This document shows, piece after piece, positions 35,437-44,662 of a DNA stretch of 64,000 nt. Origin of the DNA: Bog-473 sp963770645. Its GTDB lineage: Bacteria > Actinomycetota > Acidimicrobiia > Acidimicrobiales > RAAP-2. The notes under the pieces were generated by a model that worked only from the letters and a program-made list of their open reading frames with translations, had not been told where the DNA came from and did not search any database. The first letter of the stretch is position 1, and the number at the start of each line of letters is the position of its first letter. Both the position numbers and the translations under genes were made by a program. The stretch lies in the NCBI GenBank assembly GCA_963770645.1, contig CAVYQL010000004.1, positions 186,001 through 250,000 on the forward strand. Direction: 5' to 3'.

Positions 35437-35921
35437 TCAACTCATGTAGCCGAAACGGAAAGCAATGCCATCGCCACCAAAGATAACCACCTCATCTCCG
35501 GTCGCGCAGTCGACGCCGGGATTGGTGAGATTCGTGCTGCCACCCTCCGGTCCTCCGGAGCTGGATTTGAACGAGATTTCGAACAGACCGTCAGTCGCGT
35601 CCTGCTTGATCGAGAGATTTGAAAACACTTCGCTGTCTGGACCGATATTTGCCCCGATAGTGAGGGACGGCCACTCGGTTGTGCCATTCGATTCGATCAC
35701 CTGGATCCCGGTCAGTGAAAGCTTCCACACCCCGGTCGTCGAGTTGCACGAGAAGGTGCCCCCGGCCGCACCCTCGACGTCAGTGCCGACATTTGACCAC
35801 GTGGTGATCTTGTGCTTCGCCCCCCCGCCCGCGCGATCGACGATCCGGGAACGACGATGGCCAACATGGTGCCAAGTGCGACGAGCCCGGATACCGCAGT
35901 TGTCAAGAGTTTGGACTTCAT
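35437..35921 (-). pseudogene. Secreted protein with homopolymer frameshift after the signal peptide
   Basis: ATG 35921 has a strong SD (AGGAGG). The first frame encodes a signal peptide (MKSKLLTTAVSGLVALGTML..., then SSIARAGG). At a run of seven C on the plus strand (35820-35826) the frame breaks; one extra base continues it as AKHKITTWSNVGTDVEG..., joining a second frame that runs to 35437 (FSCNSTTGVWKLSLTGIQ ... FRFGYMS). The mature protein would be about 130 residues, beta-rich, with Cys pairs. No family recognised. Confidence 0.65.
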
Positions 35922-36127
35922 TGCTTATGCCTCCTAAAGGTCGAGGTTGAGATTCAGCCTCGCGCCCAGCCGCCAGTGCTGCAATGGTTGTTGCGACCCG
36001 TCACTGTGTTCACCATTCGTCAAGCTCTGCCAAAGGATCACCAGGGGTCATTTAGGGAGTCTCCGCGACCTGGAAGATTGAGCATTTTCTCCAAGAGAGA
36101 ACGAGTTCCGAATTGGCCCAGAAGCGC

Positions 36128-36171
36128 CTGGCAGTCAAGGGGTTCGTGGGTTCAAGTCCCATCACCTCCAC
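36128..36171 (+). repeat. Right copy of tRNA-Ala-derived repeat (attR-like remnant)
   Basis: 44 bases matching 21619-21662 at 42 positions: the anticodon loop, variable region, T-arm and acceptor 3' strand of tRNA-Ala. The 5' half of the tRNA is absent. Same orientation as the intact gene, as for the distal end of an island integrated at the tRNA 3' end. Confidence 0.75.
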
Positions 36172-37239
36172 TTTCAAGTGCAGGTCACAGACCTGAAGTC
36201 CAGCGTGAAGCGTTGTCGACGCGGCCGCTTATCAACCGTCAGTTAAACGGTTTGTCAACGGAAGACATGTCAGCTTTGTGAAGCGAGCATCAGGGCGTGC
36301 TGGCGTGCAAAGACCAAGAACGCCGACTCGATCGAACCTTGACGCCCCGAGGAGATTGATGTTGCGTCCGGATTCCAATCCTATACACGGTTATTTCGGT
36401 CATGTCGGCCAGATCGAGGCCCAACTCCGTCGCGAGGTCCGAGTTCAACATCGTCAACCGCTCCTGATTCCACTCCTACCTTCGCGCTCTTGGACCTCGG
36501 AAGTGCCCCATTTGCATCAACGGCGGCGAACTCCACCACCATGATTGGACGTTGGCGAATCTGAACGCGAACAGGAAATAGTGTCGTCGAACCGAAGCGT
36601 TATTGCGCTACCGAGAGGCTGCACACAACCAACCTCCGCCGATCACTCCAGCATCCTCAGGCGTAACGAAGATCGCAACCGTCTCTGGAGCATGACGCTC
36701 TGGCGTTCACCGGGGAGTCGCCGAGCATGCTCCATCCATCCAAGAGCGGGCTGCGAGCGGCTTGCCGTTTCTCGACGTCTCAATCGGCGAACGGCGAACG
36801 GCGAACGGCGAACGGCGAAACCAGGTTGTCGCGCCTGATGTCGAGGTCACGGCGCCAGGTACTCAAGTGCGGACGTTTGTGATCGCGGCCCGCGAGGATC
36901 CCGAGATTGTGCAGGACGTCGGACGCATGCTCGCCCGAGCCCTGATCTCGCCCCGCTCAGACTAAGCTCAGGTCGAAACACCCCAGACCGGTTCAGACCG
37001 GTTCGGGTGAAACGAATACCGGCGCCTTTGCCGACTTAGACGTCCGAAATTCGACAACTGAATTCGCCCCGACGCCGAAACGCTTCCTCGGCCTCGGGTT
37101 TCCTGGTTATCTGATCACGCAAGACCTACGACACCTTGAAGCCCCAAGCTCTTGATGGCAATGAAGCGGCGCAGCACATGCACTGTTTGATGCCGCCAAT
37201 CACCCCGTAAATCCCCCCACCACCTCCGCCAACGGAGCC
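36172..37239. other. Long non-coding or degraded stretch
   Basis: No intact gene seen in about 1.07 kb. It contains five exact copies of CGGCGAA (36785-36819) and a tandem CAGACCGGTT pair (36984-37003). A short open stretch (about 36835-36965, encoding VEVTAPGTQVRTFVIAARED...) looks like the 3' end of a lost gene. Confidence 0.5.
36785..36819. repeat. 7-bp tandem repeat, five copies
   Basis: CGGCGAA repeated five times without mismatch. Seven is not a multiple of three, so any reading frame through it would be length-sensitive. It lies in otherwise non-coding DNA. Confidence 0.9.
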
Positions 37240-37275
37240 GTGAGCACCGATTCGACCAAGAAAGGACCGACCTCG

Positions 37276-38412
37276 ATGAAGGCTTTCCTCATAATAACGA
37301 TGCTAATAGTGGGATATCTGGCAGCTGTTCCTGGTGGTCAGGCGGTCGCAGCCTCGTTTTCGACAGGATCATCGTCGTTTTCGACAGGATCATCGTCGTT
37401 TTCGACAGGATCATCGTCTTCACCCACCTCGTTTGTGTCTCCTGCATGCGACAAAAAGCCTGATGACACGAGGATGTTGCAAAGGGCCATCAATGCTGCC
37501 GCTGCGGCGAATGAAGGTGTCCAACTTCCTTCAGATACAACGTGCGTGGTTACGTCGACGCTGCATCTTCCATCAAACACCTACATCACCGGCGGCGGAT
37601 TCGGATCAATCTTGAAGTTCAGTTCCGGTGGACCTTTTTTGTCCACTTCTTCCATGGGCGAATCAAATATCACATTGGCCGATTTCTCCGCGACCGGCGA
37701 CGGGAGCGGTCTTCCCTCTGGGCTTGGCCACGACAATTCTCCAGGAGTGGAACTCAATACAGCCACGCACATAACGATCAACGGTATTCAGATCTCTTAC
37801 GACACGGGCGTCGCTCTGTCACTTTTGTCTGACCAAGATGTGTTGGTCGAGAATTCGTTTGTCAACCACAGTGGAAGGGACGGAATCACGAGCTTTGAAA
37901 CGGGCAGTCAGCAGGTTGAAAACGAAACCCTCACTCACAACATCATTTCGGATGTAGGTGATGATGGGATCGCGGTTGACTTGCCGCAGAGGAGCTCCGT
38001 ACCTGCCTGCCACTGTCTCGCGACCAATATCACAATCACCCATAACGCCATCGTTGGATGGCCGAGGAATCCGAATGGTCTGCAGCTGGGTCGGGGCATT
38101 GCCCTCAACGGCGTCGGTGGTCCAGATACGAATACCGTCACCGGAAACTACATCTCGAACACATACAGTGCCGGACTGATGCTCAGTGGCTGCACGCTCG
38201 ACTGGTGCGGCTCGACCGCAATGCTCCCAGACACGCAAATCACTGCGACGGACAACTGGATCGTAAACGCCGGCCAGGACTACAAGGGATCGATTGAAGG
38301 TCAGGAGAACCAACCTGCGTATGGCATCTATGTCTTCAATTTGAAATCGCCGGTGAACATCACCGGGAACGCAATTGCGAATCCCTACTTTGGCAAAGTG
38401 AAGGTCGGATAG
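37276..38412 (+). CDS. Secreted right-handed beta-helix protein
   Basis: 378 residues from ATG 37276 (GTG 37240 would add 12). Signal peptide MKAFLIITMLIVGYLAAVPGG..., then three copies of a seven-residue SFSTGSS unit, then a parallel beta-helix domain with PbH1-like rungs (THITINGIQISYDTGVALSLLSDQDVLVENSFVNHSGRDGI, NITITHNAIVGW, NTVTGNYISN, TQITATDNWIVNAG). Such domains occur in pectate lyases, epimerases and phage tailspikes; no catalytic motif is evident. Probably a secreted polysaccharide-active or adhesive protein. Confidence 0.75.
   Translation: MKAFLIITMLIVGYLAAVPGGQAVAASFSTGSSSFSTGSSSFSTGSSSSPTSFVSPACDKKPDDTRMLQRAINAAAAANEGVQLPSDTTCVVTSTLHLPSNTYITGGGFGSILKFSSGGPFLSTSSMGESNITLADFSATGDGSGLPSGLGHDNSPGVELNTATHITINGIQISYDTGVALSLLSDQDVLVENSFVNHSGRDGITSFETGSQQVENETLTHNIISDVGDDGIAVDLPQRSSVPACHCLATNITITHNAIVGWPRNPNGLQLGRGIALNGVGGPDTNTVTGNYISNTYSAGLMLSGCTLDWCGSTAMLPDTQITATDNWIVNAGQDYKGSIEGQENQPAYGIYVFNLKSPVNITGNAIANPYFGKVKVG
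37354..37416 (+). repeat. 21-bp coding tandem repeat, three copies
   Basis: Three identical 21-base units encoding SFSTGSS, directly after the signal peptide of the beta-helix protein. Identical at the DNA level, so recent expansion is likely. Confidence 0.9.
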
Positions 38413-38699
38413 CGGCTTACAGCTGAAGGACGAGTGACACGGCGTGAATCCGATGCCGGCAAGATCAGACCGCGTTGCGAGGCGTTCGTAGGCGACGCGG
38501 AGGGCTCGGCAGTCGGTTGCATTGGAAGCAGGATTCTTGGCCGGGAGTTACCGAGAGACTGAAACTCCGTGCGCGCCTCGCCGCCCAGCTGAACGGTTAA
38601 AGGCCGAATGGCGTACACAGCGCCTCTAACATCGTTCGGTCTTTGGATCGATTTCACTTCTCCTAGGAAACGCCCGTGAGGACCAGCGGCACTTCGCGA

Positions 38700-39461
38700 T
38701 TAAGGCGATCCGAAGAGACTGGCAGACCCCTGTGTCATGAGCTCGACGGCCACCCGGCGAGGCACCGAACCCAGCGGTGAAGGGTCAGGTGGCCAAGTCG
38801 GACCATTGGCCAGGTTGTCCAACATGTCACGCACGACGTCGTCAGGATCGGCGAGTCCATCGATCTTTCGCTCGCCTAGCAACGTGCGGAGGGCCGGCGT
38901 GTCTGTCTGCCCTAGCACCATCGCCAGAACGTGGACTCCCGACGGCTCTAACTCTGCCCAGAGCGATTCGGCCAGAATGAGGTCGAATGCCTTCGAGGCG
39001 CCGTACACGGCCAGACGCGAACCACCAGCCCACGCCGCGCCTGATGTGACGAGTACGACACCCCCGCGGCCGCGCTCAACCATGAGACGACCGAAGTGAT
39101 GTGCCGAAGCCATCACCGTGGTGCAGTTGCGGGCAAGCATCGCCTGCCAGACGTCGAGCGGCCTGTCCAAAAAGCGCGCCATGTTCGGGTCGGCCCCGGC
39201 GTTATAGATCAAGAGACCGATCTCGAGGTCCGCGGTGGCTCGTATCAGGTGGTTTGCGGCGTTCGGCTCGCTCAGGTCGATCTCCACCGTTCGCGTCGAG
39301 GAGACCACTGTGTCAGCAACATTTTCAAGCGCTGCTTGCCGCCGGGAGACAAGAACCACATTGATTCCACGTTCACCGAGGTGCCGGGCCGCCGAAGCTC
39401 CTATGCCCTCTGAGGCTCCCGCGACCAGCGCCCACGGGCCGTAACGGTTGGCAAATTCCAC
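38700..39461 (-). CDS. Short-chain dehydrogenase/reductase
   Basis: 253 residues from GTG 39461. Classical SDR: cofactor loop GASEGIGASAARHLGERG, NAG at the end of the fourth strand (IYNAGADPN), catalytic Ser in VLVTSGAAWAGG and YGASK (YxxxK). RRQ after the second strand favours NADP. The C-terminal region fits the subgroup of family DltE-like oxidoreductases. Substrate unknown. Diverges from a broken SnoaL-like gene. Confidence 0.88.
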   Translation of the reverse strand: MEFANRYGPWALVAGASEGIGASAARHLGERGINVVLVSRRQAALENVADTVVSSTRTVEIDLSEPNAANHLIRATADLEIGLLIYNAGADPNMARFLDRPLDVWQAMLARNCTTVMASAHHFGRLMVERGRGGVVLVTSGAAWAGGSRLAVYGASKAFDLILAESLWAELEPSGVHVLAMVLGQTDTPALRTLLGERKIDGLADPDDVVRDMLDNLANGPTWPPDPSPLGSVPRRVAVELMTQGSASLFGSP

Positions 39462-39529
39462 GGCAAAAGGCTACGTGCCCGCTGCAGTCGGCGTCGAGGC
39501 GAGTGGTGCAACGAGGCGGGGTCGGCGCT

Positions 39530-39915
39530 ATGAGCAACTCCGTGTCCGATGCGATTGCAGACCTCGTAATCAAGGGTGCTGTCACCGAGGCGCTCCATCG
39601 CTACTGCGTGGCGGTCGACCGCATTGATGGGGCGGCGTGGAGGCAGGTATGGCATCGTGATGCAGTAGCCCACTACGAAGAAATCTTCGACGGCCCGACC
39701 GCGGGAGCTACGTCACCGCCTGCGCACGGGTTGAGGACACCGACGTCGTGGCGCGAGGTCAATATCTTGACTCCTGGTCGAACCGAGACGGAGCCTGGCG
39801 CATCGATGAACGTCGCCACCGGAACGACATCTTACAGATCATTCCGGTCCCAACGACCGACCAGCGATCGAAGTTTCCGTTCACCGTCACGTTCGACGGC
39901 GCGACCATTCAGTAG
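39530..39915 (+). pseudogene. SnoaL-like (NTF2 fold) protein with internal deletion and frame change
   Basis: The first frame encodes the N-terminal half of a SnoaL_4 domain (DLVIKGAVTEALHRYCVAVDRIDGAAWRQVWHRDAVAHYEEIFDG). Near 39705 it switches frame to the C-terminal half (YVTACARVEDTDVVARGQYLDSWSNRDGAWRIDERRHRNDIL). About 30 residues expected between the two are missing, so this is a deletion and not a simple indel. Family members are polyketide cyclases, dehydratases or unknown small-molecule binders. Confidence 0.7.
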
Positions 39916-40169
39916 CGACGGGACGTCCCCGGCCTCGCTGCCGGAACTGAGCGCGTGTGACTCCGAACGTGCGCCTACTTCAACCTTCACTGGGCACGGG
40001 TCGAGGCGCACGAACTGAACGCCCGGTCGGACACTGTCCCAGTTCGCAGTAGGGGGTGGGTCCCCGAATGTGACTGATCGGCACTTCAAGCCGACTCCGC
40101 CGAGCTCTGTCGGCTTCGACCATGCTGTGCGCTCGGTAGGCTGCATTCGGAGACGATGAGGAGGTTGTC

Positions 40170-40541
40170 ATGACCGACGCTCAGGAAGCCCAATGGAATG
40201 TGGCCGATTGGCACGGCAAAATGCTCGTCGATCGGAACGGCCAGAAGATCGGAAAGCTGCAGGACGTCTACGTTGACGTCGAGACCGACGAGCCGCAGTT
40301 CGCCACGGTGAAGGAGGGATTTATTGATCGACACCTGGCCTTCGTCCCTTTGGGCAACATCCAGATCGGTCCCGAAGACCTGCAGGTGGCAGTAACCAAG
40401 GAACAGGTTAAGTCTGCGCCCCACATCGATATGCATGGAGAGGAACTCTCCCAAGCCGACGAATCAACGCTCTATCACCACTTCGAGATGAACTACACGC
40501 CGATCAACACGGAAAGCGGCCGACGCCTGGCTCGGCGCTGA
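40170..40541 (+). CDS. PRC-barrel domain protein
   Basis: 123 residues with SD GAGGAGG. The PRC-barrel runs from NVADWHGKMLVDRNGQKIGKLQDVYVDVETDEPQFATV to LAFVPLGNIQIGPEDLQVAVTKEQVKSAP. Stand-alone PRC-barrel proteins of this size are stress-linked in actinobacteria; a partner is not evident. The C-terminal tail (YHHFEMNYTP) is typical of this subgroup. Confidence 0.85.
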   Translation: MTDAQEAQWNVADWHGKMLVDRNGQKIGKLQDVYVDVETDEPQFATVKEGFIDRHLAFVPLGNIQIGPEDLQVAVTKEQVKSAPHIDMHGEELSQADESTLYHHFEMNYTPINTESGRRLARR

Positions 40542-41053
40542 AGTTGGCCAAGCCGTAGCCGACGGCGAATGCCAGCCCCAAAAGTTCCAAGGCAAGTCTG
40601 AAGATCGACTGTCACCGAACGCGCACTCGACGACGGGGCGCTGGTGCCATGGAGCGCGATGGCGTTCTGCCCGAAACGTTGGTGATCCTCGTCGGGGAAT
40701 AACGAGACAGAACGGTCGGTCGTCGGGATGTCGGCTTATATTCTGAGAGCAGTCGAGCAGAGGCAGCATCGTGCGAAGGGCCCGCAGGGCCCTTCTGCGC
40801 GTCGCGGCACCAACGACTTGAGAGGCGTCGCTCCAGCGCACGCAGGTGCCCGATCGCAGGGACTGTGACCAGTTTTCTGGGCCATTGTGCCCCGCAAATG
40901 TAATTTCATCCGCGTAGGTTGTCAGTGCGGAAGACGCGATGGCGGTGTTGTCAACCGTATTGTCAGGGTCCATTCTCGGTGCCAAGGTGGATAGCAATGC
41001 AATCAAGGATGCTCGTCAGCATCGGGATCGCTTGAGCACGAGGCCCACCGAAA
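40542..41053. other. Non-coding stretch
   Basis: About 510 bp with no supported gene, repeat or clear promoter. It precedes the GAP-family gene, whose ATG at 41054 has no obvious SD, so the promoter must lie at its right end. Confidence 0.4.
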
Positions 41054-41707
41054 ATGATTATCGACCTCGTCTTGATCGCGTTGGCCATGGCGTTTTATCC
41101 GGTCGCGCTCACGATCTTCATCCTGATCCTGGCCTCGAGGCACGGTTCGCGCAAAGGGGCTGGTTTTATCTTCGGTTGGTTGGCGGCGCTGGCTGTGGTC
41201 GCAGCGGTGACGATCTTGGCCACCGGAAACAAGCCTCCTGCCACTGGCACGGCGCCTTCAGAGGGCATCTTGGTCGTCAAGATCGTGCTTGGCCTCGTTT
41301 TGCTGACCATTGCTGAACGCCAGCGACGCCGGATGGGTCGTCCCCGGCAGCAGAAACAGGAACCTGTGTGGCAAGCGCGCATCGACGAGATGTCGGCCCT
41401 TTTCGCCATCGGACTGGGGGCCTTCTTCCAACCCTCGGTGTTCGTGGTCTCGGCGGCAGCGACCATTACGGGGGCCAAACTGTCGTCGGCAGCGGACTAT
41501 TTCACCCTCGTGCTGTTCGGAGTTCTGTCGGTGTGCACCTACCTGGCCATGGACATCTATTCTGTGATCCGCCCCGAGCGCAGTGACGAAGTCCTCACGA
41601 GACTGAAGGCATGGATCGACCGGCACACGGACCTGATCATCGTCATCGTGGCAGCGGTAGTGGGCCTTTGGCTCATCGGTAAGAGCGCGTATCTGTTGGC
41701 GACGTGA
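41054..41707 (+). CDS. GAP-family (Sap/LysE-like) integral membrane protein
   Basis: 217 residues, about six membrane segments: IDLVLIALAMAFYPVALTIFILILAS, GFIFGWLAALAVVAAVTILA, ILVVKIVLGLVLLTIAE, MSALFAIGLGAFFQPSVFVVSAAATI, YFTLVLFGVLSVCTYLAMDIY, DLIIVIVAAVVGLWLIGKSAYLL. This pattern fits PF11139; mycobacterial members (Sap, Gap) aid export of sulfolipid or glycopeptidolipid. Cargo unknown here. Convergent with a small membrane protein gene 16 bp away. Confidence 0.75.
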   Translation: MIIDLVLIALAMAFYPVALTIFILILASRHGSRKGAGFIFGWLAALAVVAAVTILATGNKPPATGTAPSEGILVVKIVLGLVLLTIAERQRRRMGRPRQQKQEPVWQARIDEMSALFAIGLGAFFQPSVFVVSAAATITGAKLSSAADYFTLVLFGVLSVCTYLAMDIYSVIRPERSDEVLTRLKAWIDRHTDLIIVIVAAVVGLWLIGKSAYLLAT

Positions 41708-41722
41708 GCAGATCGACGATCG

Positions 41723-41905
41723 TCAGCGCACCCTCCTCGGCATGAGGGCTCCGATCAGCCAGAACAGAGGAAGGAAGAAGCCGATGAGGAACATCACCCA
41801 ATGTCCCTTCCGAATCGACATGAGGCCCAGTGTCACGATCAAGACGAGATAGATAACGGCCCATAGGCCAATGAATCCTCCACTCGTCACATCGGCAAAT
41901 ATCAT
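41723..41905 (-). CDS. Small membrane protein
   Basis: 60 residues from ATG 41905 with SD GGAGGA. Two membrane segments (FIGLWAVIYLVLIVTLGLMSI and WVMFLIGFFLPLFWLIGALM) joined by a short basic loop, ending PRRVR. It resembles small phospholipase_D-nuclease_N or SHOCT-lacking membrane peptides of actinobacteria. Function unknown. Confidence 0.7.
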   Translation of the reverse strand: MIFADVTSGGFIGLWAVIYLVLIVTLGLMSIRKGHWVMFLIGFFLPLFWLIGALMPRRVR

Positions 41906-42206
41906 GGTTTGTTCCTCCTTCAACCCCTCAAGAGGATTCCCGTTGGGGTGACCCTTCGCAAACACGCCATCGCTGGGCTCGGGGTGTCCACGCCATCCAG
42001 GTCGCAAGAGCCTTTCTGACGGTCAATCCGATCGGCCGGACTGCCTTCTCGTGCTCTGGTGCCCCTGCCCCAGAGCTCTGTTTGCGGCAAAGTAGACCAA
42101 CGTCCGATGGCCGCTTCGAGGTCTTGGTGCGTGGGCTGGACAGTCCGAGTCCGAGTCCGATTACGGGTCCGCTGAATGGTCCCGTTCCGGGCCGCTGCGG
42201 TCGGAT
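41906..42206. other. Non-coding stretch
   Basis: About 300 bp between the small membrane protein start and the oxidoreductase stop. A short GTCCGA-type repeat (42146-42163) is seen; no gene supported. Confidence 0.35.
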
Positions 42207-43145
42207 TCAGAGGCGGATGACGGCCTTGCCGCGCAGGCCGCCACGGCGGAGGTCATCCAGTACCTGCGCGGCGGCGGCTAGTTCAACGGTGGAACGGATA
42301 CGTGCGGTGATTGTGCCGTCCGCGAGCATCTGCGCGACCGTGGCCAGCCCTTGAGGCGATATCAGGGGATTCTCATTGGAGGCGTGGTTGTGCGCGGTGA
42401 TCTGGCGCTGGGCAAACCAGCCTTCGTCCGCAGCAAAGATGGTCGAGACAAGACGCCCTCCGCGCCGGATGACATCGGCGTCGCGGCGGATGGCGTCGGG
42501 ACCATTGACCAGGTCAAGGACGGCATCGACGCCGTCTGGATGATCCGCATGCAGCGCATCGATCACGTCAACGGCCTGGCTGTCGTAGACCTCCTCTGCC
42601 CCGAGACGACGCGCCTCGTCGGCGTCGCCGCGGACGGTCGCGATGACATGTGCGCCGCGGGAGCGGGCCATCTGCACCGCGTAGCCGCCGACCCCGCCGG
42701 TCGCACCCATCACCACGACGTGCTGGTCTGCGGCGACCTCGAGCAACTCAACCGTCCGTAGCGCCGTGACCGCCGGGATGGGCAGCGCAGCGGCCTGGTC
42801 GTCGGCCACGCCGTCGGGGATACGGGCCAACGGCTCCATCGCCGTCGACGGGGCGACCGAGGTGTACTCGGCGTAAGAACCGTGCGTCCGCGCCATGCCG
42901 AAGACACGGTCGCCGGCCCGCAGCCCACGTGCCCCGGCTGGAACGCGTTCGGCAACGCCCGCGAAGTCAATCCCCACAACAAAGGGATACGTCGAGGCCG
43001 CGGTCAGCCGTCCCAAGAGATTGTTGTCCAGCGGGTTGACTCCCGCGAACCGCACGCGAATGAGCACCTCGGCATCGGCGCTCGGAACAGGCAGTTCTTG
43101 CACCGACGCAGGCTCACCGAAACTACGGACAGCGAATGCACGCAT
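42207..43145 (-). CDS. NADP-dependent quinone oxidoreductase (zinc-independent MDR family)
   Basis: 312 residues from ATG 43145, SD GGAGG inside the upstream start-like codons. MDR architecture: N-terminal GroES-like domain (FAGVNPLDNNLLGR, VGIDFAGVAERVPAGARGLRAGDRVFGM), Rossmann domain VVVMGATGGVGGYAVQMARSRGAHVIATV. The zinc ligands of alcohol dehydrogenases are absent, placing it with quinone reductase/enoyl reductase types. Substrate unknown. Confidence 0.88.
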   Translation of the reverse strand: MRAFAVRSFGEPASVQELPVPSADAEVLIRVRFAGVNPLDNNLLGRLTAASTYPFVVGIDFAGVAERVPAGARGLRAGDRVFGMARTHGSYAEYTSVAPSTAMEPLARIPDGVADDQAAALPIPAVTALRTVELLEVAADQHVVVMGATGGVGGYAVQMARSRGAHVIATVRGDADEARRLGAEEVYDSQAVDVIDALHADHPDGVDAVLDLVNGPDAIRRDADVIRRGGRLVSTIFAADEGWFAQRQITAHNHASNENPLISPQGLATVAQMLADGTITARIRSTVELAAAAQVLDDLRRGGLRGKAVIRL

Positions 43146-43309
43146 CTTGACCTCCATACAACATGGCCTCCCGAATATATTCCTACCGGCAGTCGCAGAC
43201 CCTCGGCGGCTTTGTCCGGATTCTTGGTCCACCCAAACGCGTCGAATAGGTCCTTGCGGACAACAGGCTGCCGGGATATTGGACTCGTCCGCCACGTAGC
43301 GTCGGACTC

Positions 43310-44038
43310 GTGGCCGATGCACAGTTTGAGAATCTCCGCTTAGCGAAGGTCTACGACCCATTGGACTCCGATCGTTCGGATCTGGACGTCTACGCGGGCC
43401 TGGTGGACGAGCTTGGTGCCCGCACTGTTCTCGACGTCGGCTGCAGGACGGGCACCTTTGCCTGTCTGCTTACCCAATGAGGTCTGGTCGTTATTGGGCT
43501 CGATCCGGCTGCGGCGTCACTCGACGTTGCCCGAACAAAGCAAGGGGCCGACCTTGTCCAGTGGATCCATGGCGATATGGGGGCAATTCCACCTGTGCAG
43601 GTAGACGTTGCCACGATGACCGGAAACGTTGCTCAGGTCTTCGTCATCGACGACGACTGGACGGCGACGCTCCAAGCGATCCGCCAAGCGCTGCGCCCTG
43701 GAGGCCACTTTGTCTTCGAGAGCCGAGCTCCCGAAGACCAGGCGTGGCGCCGATGGACGCCGGCGCAGTCGCGCACTCACGTCGATATCCCAGGCTTGGG
43801 CACCGTGACCTCGTGGGTGGAGGTCACCGATGTGGAGGGACTCCTAGTCTCATTCCGCTCGACGTTCGTGTTCGAGCGCGACGGAGCCGTTCTGACGTCA
43901 GACTCCACGTTGAAGTTCCGAACCCGTGAAGAATTGGCTGCATCCTTGTCACGAGCGCAACTCACCGTGCGAGAGGCTCGCGGTGCCCCCGATCGGCCCG
44001 GTCGTGAGTTCGTGTTCATTGCTCAGCGTGCCCAATGA
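43310..44038 (+). pseudogene. SAM methyltransferase interrupted by an in-frame TGA
   Basis: GTG 43310 opens a methyltransferase: YDPLDSDRSDLDVYAGLVDELGARTVLDVGCRTGTFACLLTQ, then TGA at 43478, then without frame change GLVVIGLDPAAASLDVARTKQGADLVQWIHGDM ... RQALRPGGHFVFESR ... FVFIAQRAQ. Family members read an Arg or Gly codon (CGA/GGA) at this point, so a single substitution suffices. The rest shows no further damage, so the mutation is recent, an error, or read through. Confidence 0.75.
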
Positions 44039-44194
44039 GCGATCGAGAGTGTCATCGTCCACCCAGGTGTGCCCCGAACGCCGAGTCAGCGGCGCCCATT
44101 TGTCGTGACCGACCAGTACTTATGCCGCGCTGGACAGATGTTCCCGGTCAATCGCGGCAGCAAAAGGGGCCGGATCTCGCCGGTGATCTCACAT

Positions 44195-44662
44195 TCATTC
44201 GGACCCCTCGCCGGACATAGTCGATGGCCACTGAGCGGGTGACCAGTCCCCCGCTGAGTCCGTCGTTTGACCGACTTCGATCAGATGACCATCGGGATCG
44301 CGGATATAACAACGGATCTCATACTGGTGCTGCTTCGGCGGCGTCAGAAAATGGGCACCCCTGGCGCTCCATTCGGCGTACACGGCCGCGATGTCTTTGA
44401 CCCGGATATTGAGGAAGCTGCTGATCCGGTCGGGATCTCGTGGCGTCTCCAGCGTGACCCCAGGCTTGTCGTCGGTCGGGCCTCCGCCGGCATTGATGAC
44501 GATCCAGCTGTTGGACAGTTTGACGTTGACCGGACCTGTGTCGGTTCCTCGGAAGACCACCGTGCCCCCCAGCACTTCGGTGTAGAAGCGCCAGGACCGC
44601 TCAACATCGTCCGAGACGATGAAGTGGGTCAGCAGAACTTCCTCTTGTCGGGCTTCGGGCAT
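44195..44662 (-). CDS. VOC family protein (glyoxalase/bleomycin resistance)
   Basis: 155 residues. Complete VOC module: LTHFIVSDDVERSWRFYTEVLGGTVVFRG, FLNIRVKDIAAVYAEWSARGAHFLTPP, CYIRDPDGHLIEVGQTT, with His, Glu metal-ligand positions. This pattern includes fosfomycin-resistance-like and dioxygenase members; function not assignable. The C-terminal 20 residues are Ser/Trp-rich extras. Confidence 0.88.
   Translation of the reverse strand: MPEARQEEVLLTHFIVSDDVERSWRFYTEVLGGTVVFRGTDTGPVNVKLSNSWIVINAGGGPTDDKPGVTLETPRDPDRISSFLNIRVKDIAAVYAEWSARGAHFLTPPKQHQYEIRCYIRDPDGHLIEVGQTTDSAGDWSPAQWPSTMSGEGSE

Noticed and set aside
36785..36819. CRISPR array
   Set aside because: The 7-bp units are contiguous with no spacers, and no cas genes are in the window.
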